Shown here piece after piece: positions 22,901-34,022 of a stretch of 64,000 nt of DNA. Position 1 is the stretch's first letter; every line of letters begins with the position of its first letter. Source of the stretch: Moringa oleifera (lineage: Eukaryota; Streptophyta; Magnoliopsida; Brassicales; Moringaceae). Below the pieces are notes generated by a model, which did no database searches, was not told where the DNA came from, and saw only the letters and a list, made by a program, of their open reading frames with translations. A program made the translations under genes and the position numbers. The DNA lies in contig JAJFZO010000707.1 in NCBI GenBank assembly GCA_021397835.1, positions 137,501 to 201,500 of the forward strand, written 5' to 3'.

Positions 22901-24642
22901 AGCCCGAGCCAGCCCCCTCGTCGCTGTCCCTCAACGTAGTGACCAACGAGTGAGCTAGGGGAGTCGCGTCGCACGGGCCCTTGCACCAAGAGGTTTGCCT
23001 CGAATGCCCCCAGCAGGCACTCCATGGGCTGCTTGCCAAGTGTACGGTAGCGGTGGGTGTGGCAGCCAGGCCACAGGCGCCAATCACGAGCCAACCCATC
23101 GACATAGTGCCCAGCAAGCAAGTCGGGGGTGCCACATCACACAGACCCTGCACACTTGAGGCATGCCTTAGCGGCCCCCAGCAGGCGTGGCATGGGCTAC
23201 TTGTCAAGCTTGCGGCAGCGGTGGTCGCGCTAGCCTGGCCACGGGTGTCAATCTTGAGCCTGCCCCCTTGTCCCTGCCCCTCGACGTAGTGCCCAGCGAG
23301 GGAGACAGAGGAGCCACGTCGTATGGACCCTGGGCATGGGAGGCATGCCTCACTAGCCCCCAACAGGCACGGGATGGGCTGCTTGCCCAACATGCAGCAG
23401 CGTTGGGTGTGCCAGCCAAGCCACAAGCGCCCATCACAAGCTAGCCCCTTGACATAGTGCCCAACGAGCGAGCTAGGGGAGCCACATCGCACGGACCCTA
23501 AACACGGGAGGCATGCCTCGGCATCCCACAGCGGGCACGGCATGGGCTGCTTGCCCAGCGTGCGACAGTGGTGGGCGTGCCAACTAGGCCACTGGAGCCC
23601 ATCGCGAGCCAGCCCCCTCGTCCCACAACCTAGACGTAGTGCCCAACGAGCGAGCTAGGGGAATCGCGTCGCACGAAACCTGGGCGCGGTCCCCAGCAAG
23701 CACGGCATAAGCCAACTGCCTAGTGTGCAGCAGCGGTGGGTGCGCCAGCCAAGCCAGTGGTGCCCATCGCGAGCCAGTCCCCTCGTCACTCTCCCTCGAC
23801 GTAGTGCCCCGCGAGCGAGCTAGGGGAGCCACATGACATGGACCATGGGGAAAGAAGGCACGCCACGACAGCCCCCAACAGGGATGGCATGGGCTATTTG
23901 CCCGGTATGCGGCAGTGGTGGCCGCGCCTGCCATGCCACAGGCGCTCATCGCGAGCCATTCCCCTCGTCCGTACCCCTTGACATAATGCCTAGTGAGCGA
24001 GCTAGGGTAGCCACATCGCATGGAACATGGCCACAGGTGGCTTGCCTCGGCAGCCCCCAGTAGGCACTGCATGGGCTGCTTGCCCAGCATGCGGTAGTGA
24101 TTGGTGCGCCAGCCAGGCCACGGGCACCCATCGCGAGCCAGCCCATCGACATAGTGCCCAGCGAGCAAGCCAGGGGCACCGCGTCACATGGACCCTGCAC
24201 ACTGGAGGCATGCCTCGGCAACCCCCAGCAAGTACAGCATGGGCTACTTGCCCAGTGTACGGCAACGGTGGGCGTGCCAGCCAAGCAACGGGCACCCATC
24301 GTGAGCCAGCCCCCTCGTCCTTGCCCCTCGACTTACTGCTCAACGAGTGAGCCAGGGTAGTTGCATCGCATGGACCCTGGGCACTAGAGGCATGCCTCAG
24401 CAGCCCCCAGCAGGCACGGCATGGGTTGCTTGCCCAGCGTGCGGCATCGATGGTCGTGCCAGCCAAGCCTCTGGTGCCTAATGAGAGCCAGCCCCATCAT
24501 CCTTGTCCCTCAACGTAGTGACCAGCGAGCGAGCCAGGGGAGCCGCATCGCATCGACCCTGGGCACGGGAGGTATGCATTGGCAGCCCCCAGCAGGGACG
24601 GAATGGCTTGCTTGCCCAGCTTGCGGCAGCGGTGTGCCAGCC
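19935..24642 (+). repeat. IGS subrepeat array A3, about 26 monomers with higher-order structure
   Basis: Tandem monomers of mixed length: full 182-bp type and shortened types that lack a CCCCTCG-bounded stretch. Distinct monomers recur in the same order about 1.58 kb apart: the GGGCGCGGTCCCCAGCA monomer at about 22104 and 23684, the GACCATGGGGA monomer at about 22263 and 23841, the CATGGCCACA monomer at about 22447 and 24018, and the GACCCTGCACA monomer at about 22613 and 24190. Multi-monomer blocks were therefore duplicated as units. No protein-coding signal. Confidence 0.86.
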
Positions 24643-24666
24643 CCAAGAGTGGAGCTTGCGGCTTAA
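24643..24666 (+). pseudogene. 18S rRNA micro-fragment inside the IGS array
   Basis: CCAAGAGTGGAGCTTGCGGC followed by TTAA matches the 18S stretch before TTTGACTCAACACGGGG. On its left is an IGS monomer sharing CCA; on its right it joins ITS1 directly. Confidence 0.75.
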
Positions 24667-24847
24667 GAACACATTGTGAACACACTAGTAGTGCGATGGG
24701 CTCTCGAGCCCCTCGTCCTACATCGCGCGGCAAGGGTGTGCGGGCTCGCGCCTAAGTCCCTTGTCGTGCAGAACAACAAAACTCACAGCGCGGGATGCAA
24801 CAAGAAACTCAAATATCCATTGTTGTGTCGTCCCTAAACGATGTCTA
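24667..24847 (+). other. ITS1 fragment
   Basis: It starts within ITS1 at GAACACATTGTGAACACAC and runs to the 5.8S start, lacking the first 40 or so bases of ITS1 and an internal stretch before TGTGTCGTCCC. Confidence 0.75.
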
Positions 24848-24986
24848 AAATGACTCTCGACAATGGATATTTCGGCTCTCGCATCGATGAAGAAGGTAGC
24901 AAAATGCGATACTTGGTATGAATTGCAGAATCCCATGAACTATCGAGTCTTTGAACACAAGTTATGCCTGAAGCCATTAGGCCAAG
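24848..24986 (+). pseudogene. 5.8S rRNA, 3'-truncated
   Basis: First 139 or so nt of 5.8S, with the diagnostic core GAATTGCAGAATCC intact. It ends at GGCCAAG where it runs straight into an IGS monomer (CAAGCACGACATGGGAGGC). The 3' end of 5.8S, ITS2 and 26S are absent. Confidence 0.85.
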
Positions 24987-25362
24987 CAAGCACGACATGG
25001 GAGGCATGACTTAGCAGCCCCCAGCAAGCACAGCATGGGCTTCTTGCCCAGCGTTCGACAACGGTGGGCGTGCCAGCTAGGCCACGAATGCCCATCGCGA
25101 GCCAGCCCCCTCGTCCCTGCCCCTCGACTTATTGCCTAGCGAGCGAGCCAAGGGAGCCTTGTCGCACGGACCTTGGGCATGGGAGGCATGCCTCGGCAGC
25201 CCCCAGCAGGCACAGCATGGGCTGCTTGCCCAGCATGCGGCAACTGTGGGCGTGCTAGCTAGGCCACGGGCGCCCATCGCGAGCTAGCCCTCTCCTACCT
25301 GCCCTTCTACATGGTGCCCAGCGTGCAAGCCAGGGGTGCCACATCAGTCCCCAACAGGCATG
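24987..25362 (+). repeat. IGS subrepeats, about 2 monomers
   Basis: The array continues after the 5.8S fragment and ends near CCAACAGGCATGACGCC, where unique spacer begins. Confidence 0.8.
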
Positions 25363-27142
25363 ACGCCAGCCTTGCCAGGGGGCGCCTTACGTGAGCATGC
25401 CATGAGGCTCGACACGTGCTGTGGGTGTTGATTTTATGGGCAAGCAGGGCTTGATCGTGTCCTCTGGCTGTGGTGGACCCTGAGGGCAGCCATAGGGTGG
25501 CTGGAGGTGCGGTGGACAGGGCAGCCAGCATGCACCTTGGGCCAGGCAGAGGCACAACTGCCTCAGCCTCCTGGCTGCAATGCTCGGTCATGAAATTTGT
25601 GTGAATTGATGGTCTTCTCATCACGGAATTGGTCCCAAAATGACTCAAATAAATCGTGTAATTCATGAGGAGTCTGTCCCTGAAGTTTGGGATCATTTCG
25701 CCTTATGGGCTATTTTTGATGATTTTTTCTATTTTTGGCTGTAAAAAATTCATTAAAAAACATTTATTGCCCAGAAAATTCTGAAATTTTTTCTGGTGAT
25801 AGATATGATTATTCTCCATTTATGTACAAAATTTCAGCTCAAAATTCTGAGTAAATAATTTTTTAGAGCTATTATGATGGCTCAGACATATTGATGTTTC
25901 CTCGTGTCGGGAGTGAAATTTCATTTAAGACTCTTTAGGGGGGAGGTGGTCACCTAGCTTGCTGGGTGCCAACTGGCCATGCGTGCTCCCCTCTGCCTAT
26001 CCCACATTGGCAGGCACTGGGCTTGGGGAACCCAGTGCGAATGGCATGGGCAGGGCGGCTTGCTGCCTTGCCTATCCCACCGGTGGCGCATGGCTGTGGT
26101 GGCCATCACCACCGGCAGGCAGGCGGCTGGTGACGTCAGCCGAAGAGTATGAGATGCCCAATCAATAACCAACGGAGTGGGGAAAATGTGGGAATTGAAA
26201 TCTACTAAATTATGGGCAGCAAAACAAGAAAAATCATGGATAATGAGCTAGGATGTGGCTACACAAGCACGACTGTGTGGGCGGCAAAGCTAATGATGAT
26301 GCATGCTACGTGAGGGCCAAATCATTGGGGGGGTTTCGAGCATGCAGAGTGCTTCATCGCAGGCCCTCAAGGTGGCAGAAACAGGGTTGGATCTCGACGC
26401 TCAGGCTTGCCGAGGCGGACTCATTGCGCAGCGTGATCGACGACACGATCGTCGGCTGTTAGCATCGAGCGAGCCACACGGCCAGCTTGGGCATCACATG
26501 ACACCCCAGCTGCCAAGGCCTCATCGATGGTCCCTTACCATTGAAGAATTGTCCCTCGCTATCGAAACAATTTTGCGCTTAGCGGCTTGGGTGCGGTCGC
26601 ACTCAACGACCTGTATGATCGATGGGCCTTTCGCTCGTCGGCTTGCAGCTCGTTTGGTGCTGTTGCTACCCATTTGTACATGCAGCGTGTGAGTGGTGAT
26701 CTGATCATGCTCATTGGTAGGCTCCATGCTCCTGCATCGAGCTATCGGCTAACACGTCGCTTCAAGCTCGAGCGCGAGCCATACATTGGCTTTTTCTGTG
26801 TGACATCGGGACCTTGTGTTGTGTGACTTCACAAACCGAATTCGATGATTCGAGTAGTTGTCTTTGCACCATTTCCCTTGCAGGCATGGTTGGAAACCTA
26901 AGCTGGGCCTCATGCTCCATGTGCGACTTGCTTCTGCATGCGGCTGCTTTGGCACACGGCCCCTCAGTAATCCCCTCGGGTGCGAAAGGTGTTGCGACAT
27001 GAGTGGCCTCAGCCTCTACCTGTCCAAGCGAAAGCATTTGTCCCACGTCCCATCGATTTTGAACGATGACTGCGACAGCTTTGGCCTCAGCGAGCCTCGT
27101 GGCATGCTTCGGTCCTAGTTGGTGCGGTGTCTCGAAGGATGC
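25363..27142 (+). other. Complete unique IGS and 5' ETS leading to 18S
   Basis: The only place in the window where spacer runs unbroken into the true 18S start. Order: GC-rich segment to about 25590, AT-rich block about 25600-25920, candidate Pol I start at 25934, then about 1.2 kb of 5' ETS. The first 1.15 kb aligns with 15361-16510 and 60466-61599; 26521-27142 is present once. I see no gene in it; short open frames lack support. Confidence 0.75.
25934..25943 (+). promoter_or_regulatory. Candidate RNA polymerase I transcription start, copy 2
   Basis: TTTAGGGGGG followed by AGGTGGTCACC, after the AT-rich block. This copy is the only one still linked to a complete 5' ETS and an 18S 5' end, 1.2 kb downstream. 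Confidence 0.42.
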
Positions 27143-27488
27143 TACCTGGTTGATCCTGCCAGTAGTCATATGCTTGTCTCAAAGATTAAGCCATACATGT
27201 GTAAGTATGAACTAATTCAGACTGTGAAACTACAAATGGCTAATTAAATCAGTTATAGTTTGTTTGATGGTACCTACTACTCAGATAACCATAGTAATTC
27301 TAGAGCTAATACGTGCAACAAACCCCAACTTCTGGAAGGGTCGCATTTATTAGATAAAAGGTCAACACGGGCTTCTCCCGTTGCTCTGATGATTCAGGAT
27401 AACTCGACGGATCGCAAGGCCATCGTGCCGGCAACGCATCACTTAAATTTCTACCCTATCAACTTTCAATGGTAGGATAGTTGCCTAC
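27143..27488 (+). rRNA. 18S rRNA, true 5' part, interrupted by a solo LTR
   Basis: It begins TACCTGGTTGATCCTGCCAG, the universal eukaryotic 18S 5' end, and runs 346 nt to GTTGCCTAC, where the LTR is inserted. CCTAC (27484-27488) is the left target duplication. It is well conserved with scattered changes. The remainder of this 18S is 28494-29958. Confidence 0.95.
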
Positions 27489-28493
27489 TGTCAGACCCTT
27501 GAATCTAAGTACCAAGGCGTAGGCATGGTGAGTCTTGCTCCATGCTGGGACCTACAAGTGTGGAGGACCACGCTGGTAAGGCAAAAACGCATAAGTTATG
27601 TATGACAACGAATGTAGGAGATTTGGTGAGAAATCGAGTTTCATGCTTATAGTGGCGAAATTCACTGTTGAGTTGGGAACGTTGTGGAGTGAGGGATGAA
27701 TCACACAAACAGAACCATAAGCCCGCTTAAGGGGGAAGCGACAGAGATGCCTCAAGAAAACACCAGCACATGGTGGTGCGAATATGTCCAGTGACGGGAA
27801 CACAAGGTAGAATCCGGGAACCCAGCTTAGCATGGATGGAAAGTCCAGCAAGCGAAGATATTCCGCAAAGAAAGGATATGGCTATTGGCTAGAGGAGGAT
27901 CAAGGCGATAGAAGGATAAGAAAGAGATATTTATCCCGAAAGCCAAAGGAGTCCTGACCGGAAACCACCTCCTCAAGCCTATCCAAACCGATTGAATGCG
28001 GATAAGAAGGCTGGGAGAAGACTTCAAAGGAGATGAGATCCTTGACTCAAGGAGAGTCCTTGCGGGAGAAGGATGTTATGTAAACATTGAAGATAAGCCT
28101 CAATGAGATAAAGATTCGTGATCAAGATTGGGTGGCCTATCCGAAAAACATGGGATAACTAAAAGGGAGTGTTTGAGCAGGACACTCCTCAACCAGTATA
28201 AAAAAGGGGCTTGGGTTCAGTTGTAAACACATCGAGTAATACAAACTCAAGTGTGTGGGTAGCTAGAGGCTTTCGGTGCTCTTAGAGAGAGAGACCCTTC
28301 TTTTGTAAAGAGTTCATTTATTATCAATAAGGATTGAGAAAGAGTTCTCGTAATATTGTCTTCTTACTTTGCCTTTACGCTGTTGGCTCTTATTCTTTTT
28401 TTGGCAGAGCCTTAGAAAGTTGGCCTAGTTAGGTGGACGCATTTAGTGCCATCACACTAGAGTTGCGTTGATCCCGCAACTGACGATGTGACA
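27489..28493 (+). mobile_element. Solo LTR of the 18S-inserted chromovirus, copy 1
   Basis: TGTCAGACCC to GATGTGACA, 1005 bp, homologous to the el1 LTRs, with TATAAAAAAGG at 28197-28207. It is flanked by perfect CCTAC duplications (27484-27488 and 28494-28498) and by 18S on both sides. The internal region is gone, as expected after recombination between the two LTRs of one element. Confidence 0.93.
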
Positions 28494-29288
28494 CCTACTA
28501 TGGTGGTGACGGGTGACGGAGAATTAAGGTTCGATTCTAGTGGGGGAGCTTGAGAAACGGCTACCACATCTAAGGAAGGAAGCAGGCGCGCAAATTACCT
28601 ATTCTTGACATGGGGAGGTAGTGACAACAAATAACAATACCGAGCTCTTCGAGTATGGTAATTGGAATGAGTATAATCTAAATCCCTTAATGAGGATCCA
28701 TTGGAGGGCAAGTCTGGTGCCAGCAGCTGCGGTAATTCTAGCTCCAATAGCATATATTTAAGTTGTTGTAGTTAAAAAGCTCGTAATTGGACCATGGGAT
28801 GGGTTGGTCGAACGGCCTACAGTGTGCACCGGTTAGCTCATCCCTACTATTGGCGATGCACACTTGGCCTTATTTGGCCGGGTCATGCCTCCGACCATGT
28901 TACTTTGAAGAAATTAGAGTGCTCAAAGCAAGCTTACGCTCTGAATACATTAGCATGGGATAACATCATAGGATTTCAATCCTATTTTGTTAGCCTTCAG
29001 GATTGGAGTAATGATTAATAAGGACAGTCGGGGGCATTCATATTTCATAGTCAGAGGTGAAATTCTTGGATTTATGAAAGATGAACAATTGCAAAAACAT
29101 TTACCAAGGATGTTTTCATTAATCAAGAATGAAAGTTGAGGGCTCGATGATGATTGGATACGGCCCTAGTCTCAACCATAAATGATGCCGACCAGGGATC
29201 AGCTGATGTTGCTTTTAGGACTCCACTAGCACCTTACGAGAAATCAAAATCTTTGGGTTCCGAAGGGAGTATGGTCGCAAGGCTGAAG

Positions 29289-29353
<65 letters not shown>

Positions 29354-29865
29354 GGGAAACTTACCAGGTCCAGACATTGTAAGGATTGACAGAATGAGAG
29401 CTCTTTCTTGATTCTATGGGTGGTGGTGCATGGCCGTTCTTAGTTAGTGGAGCGATTTTTTTGGTTCATTCCATTAACGAACAAGACCTCAGCCTGCTAA
29501 CTAGCTATGTGGAAGTGACCCTCCACCCGGCTTCTTAGAGGGACTATAGCAGCTTAGATCAAGGAAGTTTGAGGCAATAACAGGTTTGTGATGCCCTTAG
29601 ATGTTCTGGGTCTCACGCGCGCTACACTAATGTATTCAACAAGTTTATAGCCTTGGCCGACAAGCCCGGGTAATCTTTGAAATTTCATCATGATGGGGAT
29701 AGATCAATGCAATTTTTGGTCTTCAACATGGAATTCCTAGTAAGAGCAAGTCATCAGCTCGTGTTGACTACGTCCCTACCCTTTGTACACACTGCCCGCC
29801 GCTCCTACCGATTAAATGATCCGGTGAAGTGTTCGGATCGCGGCGACATGGGCGGTTCACCACTC

Positions 29866-29913
<48 letters not shown>

Positions 29914-29958
29914 GGTAGTAACAAGGTTTCCATAGGGGAACCTGTGAAAGGATCGTTG
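28494..29958 (+). rRNA. 18S rRNA, remainder, degenerate
   Basis: Continues from CCTACTATGGTGGTGACGGG to the mature 3' end near GGATCGTTG. The 530 loop is intact (GCCAGCAGCTGCGGTAATTC), but the universal decoding-site string reads GTACACACTGCCCGCC, with two changes. Excluding the LTR, this 18S totals about 1.81 kb, normal plant length, so it is the most complete 18S here, yet it is interrupted and mutated. Confidence 0.94.
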
Positions 29959-30206
29959 TCAAAAGCTCACTCGGCCAAATGACCCGCGAACAGGTTGTAA
30001 ACACAACTGTGGGGTAGAGAGCTCTCGAGTGCCTCGTCTCACCTCGCGAGGCAAGGGTATGCGGGCTCGCGCCCAAGCCCCTCGTCACGCGTAACAACAA
30101 AACCCATAGCGCGGGATACACTAAGAAACTCGAATGAAGAAGCACGGTCTAGTTGCCTCGATCTTAGTGCAAGGCTGGCGGTCGTGTCCTCCCTAAACGA
30201 TGTCTA
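29959..30206 (+). other. ITS1
   Basis: About 248 bp, with GAACAGGTTGTAAACACAAC and AACAACAAAACCCATAGCGC. It closely resembles 38234-38456 but is not truncated. Confidence 0.78.
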
Positions 30207-30367
30207 AAATGACTCTCAGTAAATGGATATCTCGGCTTTCGCATCGATGAAAAACGTAGCAAAATGCGATATTTGGTATGAATTGTAGAATCCTGTAAGC
30301 CATCGAGTCTTTGAACATAAGTGGAGCCTGAAGCCATCACGCCGAGGGCACGTCAGCATGGGTGCCA
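30207..30367 (+). rRNA. 5.8S rRNA, degenerate copy
   Basis: 161 nt. The start region reads CTCTCAGTAAATGG with an extra base against CTCTCGGCAATGG. Core GAATTGTAGAATCC. Ends at GGGTGCCA. Confidence 0.89.
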
Positions 30368-30466
30368 AGCATCGTCGCCCCCACCCCCTCCTTGCATCCC
30401 TTGTGCTCCCTTGTGCGCACGTCGCTCTCTTGTGGCTCACGAACCCAAGGATCAATCGATTGAGAT
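30368..30466 (+). other. ITS2, strongly shortened
   Basis: Only about 100 bp, less than half of the 215 bp at 11398. The middle, including the GC-rich hairpin arm, is missing. Loss of ITS2 structure would block 26S maturation. Confidence 0.72.
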
Positions 30467-30828
30467 GCAACCCCAGGTCAGGCGGGACCACCCACTGAGT
30501 TTAACCATATCAATAAGCAAAGGAAAAGAAACTAACAAGGATTCCCCTAGTAAAGGCGAGCGAATCGAGAAAAGCCTAGCTTGAAAATTGTGTGCCCTCG
30601 ACGCCCGAATTGTAGTATGGAAAAGCATCCTCAGTGATGGACCAGGGCCCAAGTCCCCTGGAAAGGGGCACCGGAGAGGGTGAGAGCCCCATCTCACCCG
30701 GACCCTGTCACACCAGGAGGCGTTGTCGACGAGTCGGGTTGTTTGGGAATGCTACCCTAATAGGGTGGTAAATTCCGTCGAAGGGTAATTACAAGCGAGA
30801 GACCGATAGTAAACAAGTATCACGATGC

Positions 30829-30861
<33 letters not shown>

Positions 30862-32625
30862 TAGTGCTTGAAATTGTCGGAGGGAAGTGGATGAGGGCCG
30901 ACGATGCACCTCGATCGGATGTGGAACGGCAACGAGCCGATCCGCTGATCGACTCTGGGTGCGAACCGACGCGGATCGTGACGCCGGCCCAAGCCTGAGC
31001 CTTTGATATGCTCAAGGAGACATCGTCGTCGAGATCGTGGTTGGCATCGTGTTCTTGACGTTAGCCAGCGGGTTTCCCATTCGACCCATCTTGAAACACA
31101 GACCAAGGAGTCTGACATGCGTGCGAGTCAACGGGCGAGTAAAGCCGTAAGGCACAAGGAAGCTAATGGGCGGGATCCCTCGCAGGTGCACCGTCGATCG
31201 ACCTCGATCTTTTGAGAAGGGTTCAAGTGCAAGCATGCCAGTCAGGACCTGAAAGATGGTGAACTATGCTTGAGCGAGGCGAAGCCAAAGGAAACTCTGG
31301 TGGAGGCCTGCAGCGATACTAACGTGCAAATTATTCGTCTGACTTGGGTATAGGGGCGAAAGACTAGTCGAACTGTCTAGTAGCTGGTTCCCTCCAATGT
31401 TTCCCTCAGGATAGCTGGAGCTCAGATGCGAGTTCTATCGGGTAAAGCCAATGATTAGAGGCATCGGGGGGGCAATGCCCTCGATCTATTCTCAAACTTT
31501 AAATAGGTAGTGCGGGGCAACTGCTTCGTTAAGTCGTCCCGCGGAATAGAGAGGTCTAAGTGGGCCATTTTTGGTAAGCAGAACTGGCCATGCGGGATGA
31601 ACCGAAAGCCGGGTTATGATGCCCAACTGTGCGCTAACCTAGAACCTATAAAGCGTGTTAGTCGATGAAGACAGCAGAACAGTGGTCATGGAAGTCGAAA
31701 TCTGCTAAGGAGTGTGTAATAACTCACCTGCCGAATCAACTAGCCCCGAAAACGGATGGCACTGAAGCAGGCGACCTATACCCGGCCGTTGCAGCAAGGG
31801 TCAAACCCCAATGAGTAAGAGGGCACCATGGTCGTCGCAAAACCCGGACAGAGCGGCCATTGGTGCAGATCTTAGTGGTAGCAGTAAATATTCAAATGAG
31901 AACTTTGAAAGCCGAATAGGGGAAATGTTTCATGTGAACGGCACTTGCACATGAGTTAGTCGATCCTAAGAGACAGGGGAAGCCCGTCGGATAGCGCCTT
32001 GGCGCGAGCTTTGAAAAGGAATTTGGTTAAAATTTCAGAACCAAGACGTGGCAACTGATGGTAATGTTAGGGAGTCCGAAGATGTCGACGGGGGCGACGA
32101 AAAGAGTTATCTTTTCTATTTAACAGCCTGCCTACCTTAGAAACGGCTTAGCCGAAAGTAGGGTCCAGCGGCCGAAAGAGCACCGAAGGACCGAGTGCGT
32201 CCCACGCCCAGTCATACTCATAACCGCATCAGGTTTCCAAGGTGAACAGCCTCTAGTCGATGAAACAATGTAGGCAAGGGAAGTCGGCAAATTGATTTGT
32301 AACCTCAGGAAAAGGATTGGCTCTGAGGACTGCGTAAGGGGTCCCATCCTAAACCCGCCGGCTGTCGGTGGACTGCTAGAGCTATTCCCACGGCGAGAGC
32401 GGGTCGCCGCGTGCTGGTCGAGGGACGGATTGGGAATGATTCCTTCGGGGGCTTTCCCCGGGCATCGAACAGCCAACTCAGAACAGGTACGGAAAAGAGG
32501 AATCCGACTGTTTAATTAAAACAAAGCATTGCGATGGTCCCTACGAATGCTCACGCAATGTGATTTCTTCCCAATGCTCTGAATGTCAAAGTGAAGAAAT
32601 TCAACAAAGCGAGGGTAAATGGCAA

Positions 32626-32664
<39 letters not shown>

Positions 32665-32764
32665 TATCTAATTAGTGATGCACATGAATGGATTAATGAG
32701 ATTCCCACTATCCCTATCTACTATCTAGTGAAACCATAGGCAAGGGAACGGGCTTGGCAGAATC

Positions 32765-32802
<38 letters not shown>

Positions 32803-33766
32803 TGACATTGTGAAATGACTTGAGAGGCGTAGGATAAGTGAGAGCCAAAAATGGTGAAAGTGAAACACCACTACTTTTAACGTTATTTTGCTTATTCCGT
32901 GAATCAGAAGCCAGGCGTCGCCCCTCTTTTTGGACCCAAGATCGGCTCCGACCGACCGATCCAGGCGAAAGATATTGTCAGGTGGAGAGTTTGGCTGGGA
33001 CGACACATCTGTTAGAAGATAACATAGGTGTCCTAAGATGTGCTTAACGAAAATAGAAATCTCGTGTGGAACAAAAGGGTAAAAGCTCGTTTGATTCTGA
33101 TTTCTAGTACGAATACGAACCGTGAAAGCGTGGCCTATCGATCTTTTAGACCTTCAAAATTTGAAGCTAGAGGTGTGAGAAAAGTTACCACAGGGATAAC
33201 TTGCTTGTGGAAGCCAAGTGTTCATAGCGACATTGCTTTTTTATCCTTCGATGTCGGCGCTTCCTATCATTGTGAAGCAGAATTCACCAAGTGTTGGATT
33301 ATTAACCCACCAATAGGGAACGTGAGCTGGGTTTAGAAAGTCGTAAGACAAGTTAGTTTTACCCTACTGATGCCCGCGTTGCGATAGTAATTCAACCTAG
33401 TATGAGAGGAACCGTTGATTCGCACAATTGGTCATTGCACTTGGTTGAAAAGCCAGTGGTGCGAAGCTACTGTACGTTGGATTATGACTGAATGCCTCTA
33501 AGTCAGAATCCAGGCTAGAAGTGATGCATACGCCCTTCGGCCAATTGCCAACTTGCACTAGGGGCCTCCCGACCCCCAAAGGCACATGTCGTTGGCCAAG
33601 CTCGAGTGGTGGAGGAGCGTCGCGGGCTGCCTTGAAGTGTGATTCCCACCGAGTGACGGGTAGAATCATTTACAGATGACTTGAATATGCAATGGGATAT
33701 TGTAAGTGGCAGAATGGCCTTGCTGCCATGATCCACTGAGATTCATTCCTTTGTCGCTTCGATTAG
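30467..33766 (+). rRNA. 26S rRNA, near full length but degenerate
   Basis: About 3.3 kb, the longest 26S copy here, from before GAGTTTAACCATATCAATAA to near GCTTCGATTAGT. It keeps the domain lost in the copies at 11613 and 56703 (CTCTTAAGGTAGCCAAATGC, 32639-32658). Small deletions are visible near 31845 (the GGCGCGAGCCCGGG-type segment) and near 32185 (about 50 nt). The sarcin-ricin loop has one change (AGTATGAGAGGAACC near 33399). Many C-to-T and G-to-A substitutions. Confidence 0.93.
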
Positions 33767-34022
33767 TCCCTCCCCCCTCTTAAACCCCCACAATAATTGT
33801 CCCTCTCTTTTTGGCAATCAATGTGCCAAGGTCTAAAATCGTCCATCAAGATAACGACTTGGAAAAAAAAAAAAAGCAAGCCCTTTCGGCTTGTAGAGAA
33901 TGAGAAACATAAGGGAAAAACACATGGAAACATATCGGGAAGCATTGAGGAACCAAGTGTTACTCTAATAAAAAAATATATATATCTAACAAAAACTTAT
34001 CCCTCGATGCTATCCCTCAGTA
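33767..34022 (+). other. 26S 3' flank / start of IGS
   Basis: Same arrangement as the other flanks, including AAAAAAATATATATATCTAAC-like sequence near 33970 and an A11-type run near 33865. No gene seen. Confidence 0.6.

Noticed and set aside
26303..26692. A 129-codon gene in the 5' ETS
   Set aside because: No recognisable domain, and frames also exist on the other strand; the aligned spacer copies at 16273 and 61432 do not keep the frame.
27143..33766. A functional 45S rRNA unit
   Set aside because: 18S is split by a 1-kb LTR, ITS2 is halved, and the decoding site and sarcin-ricin loop are mutated.
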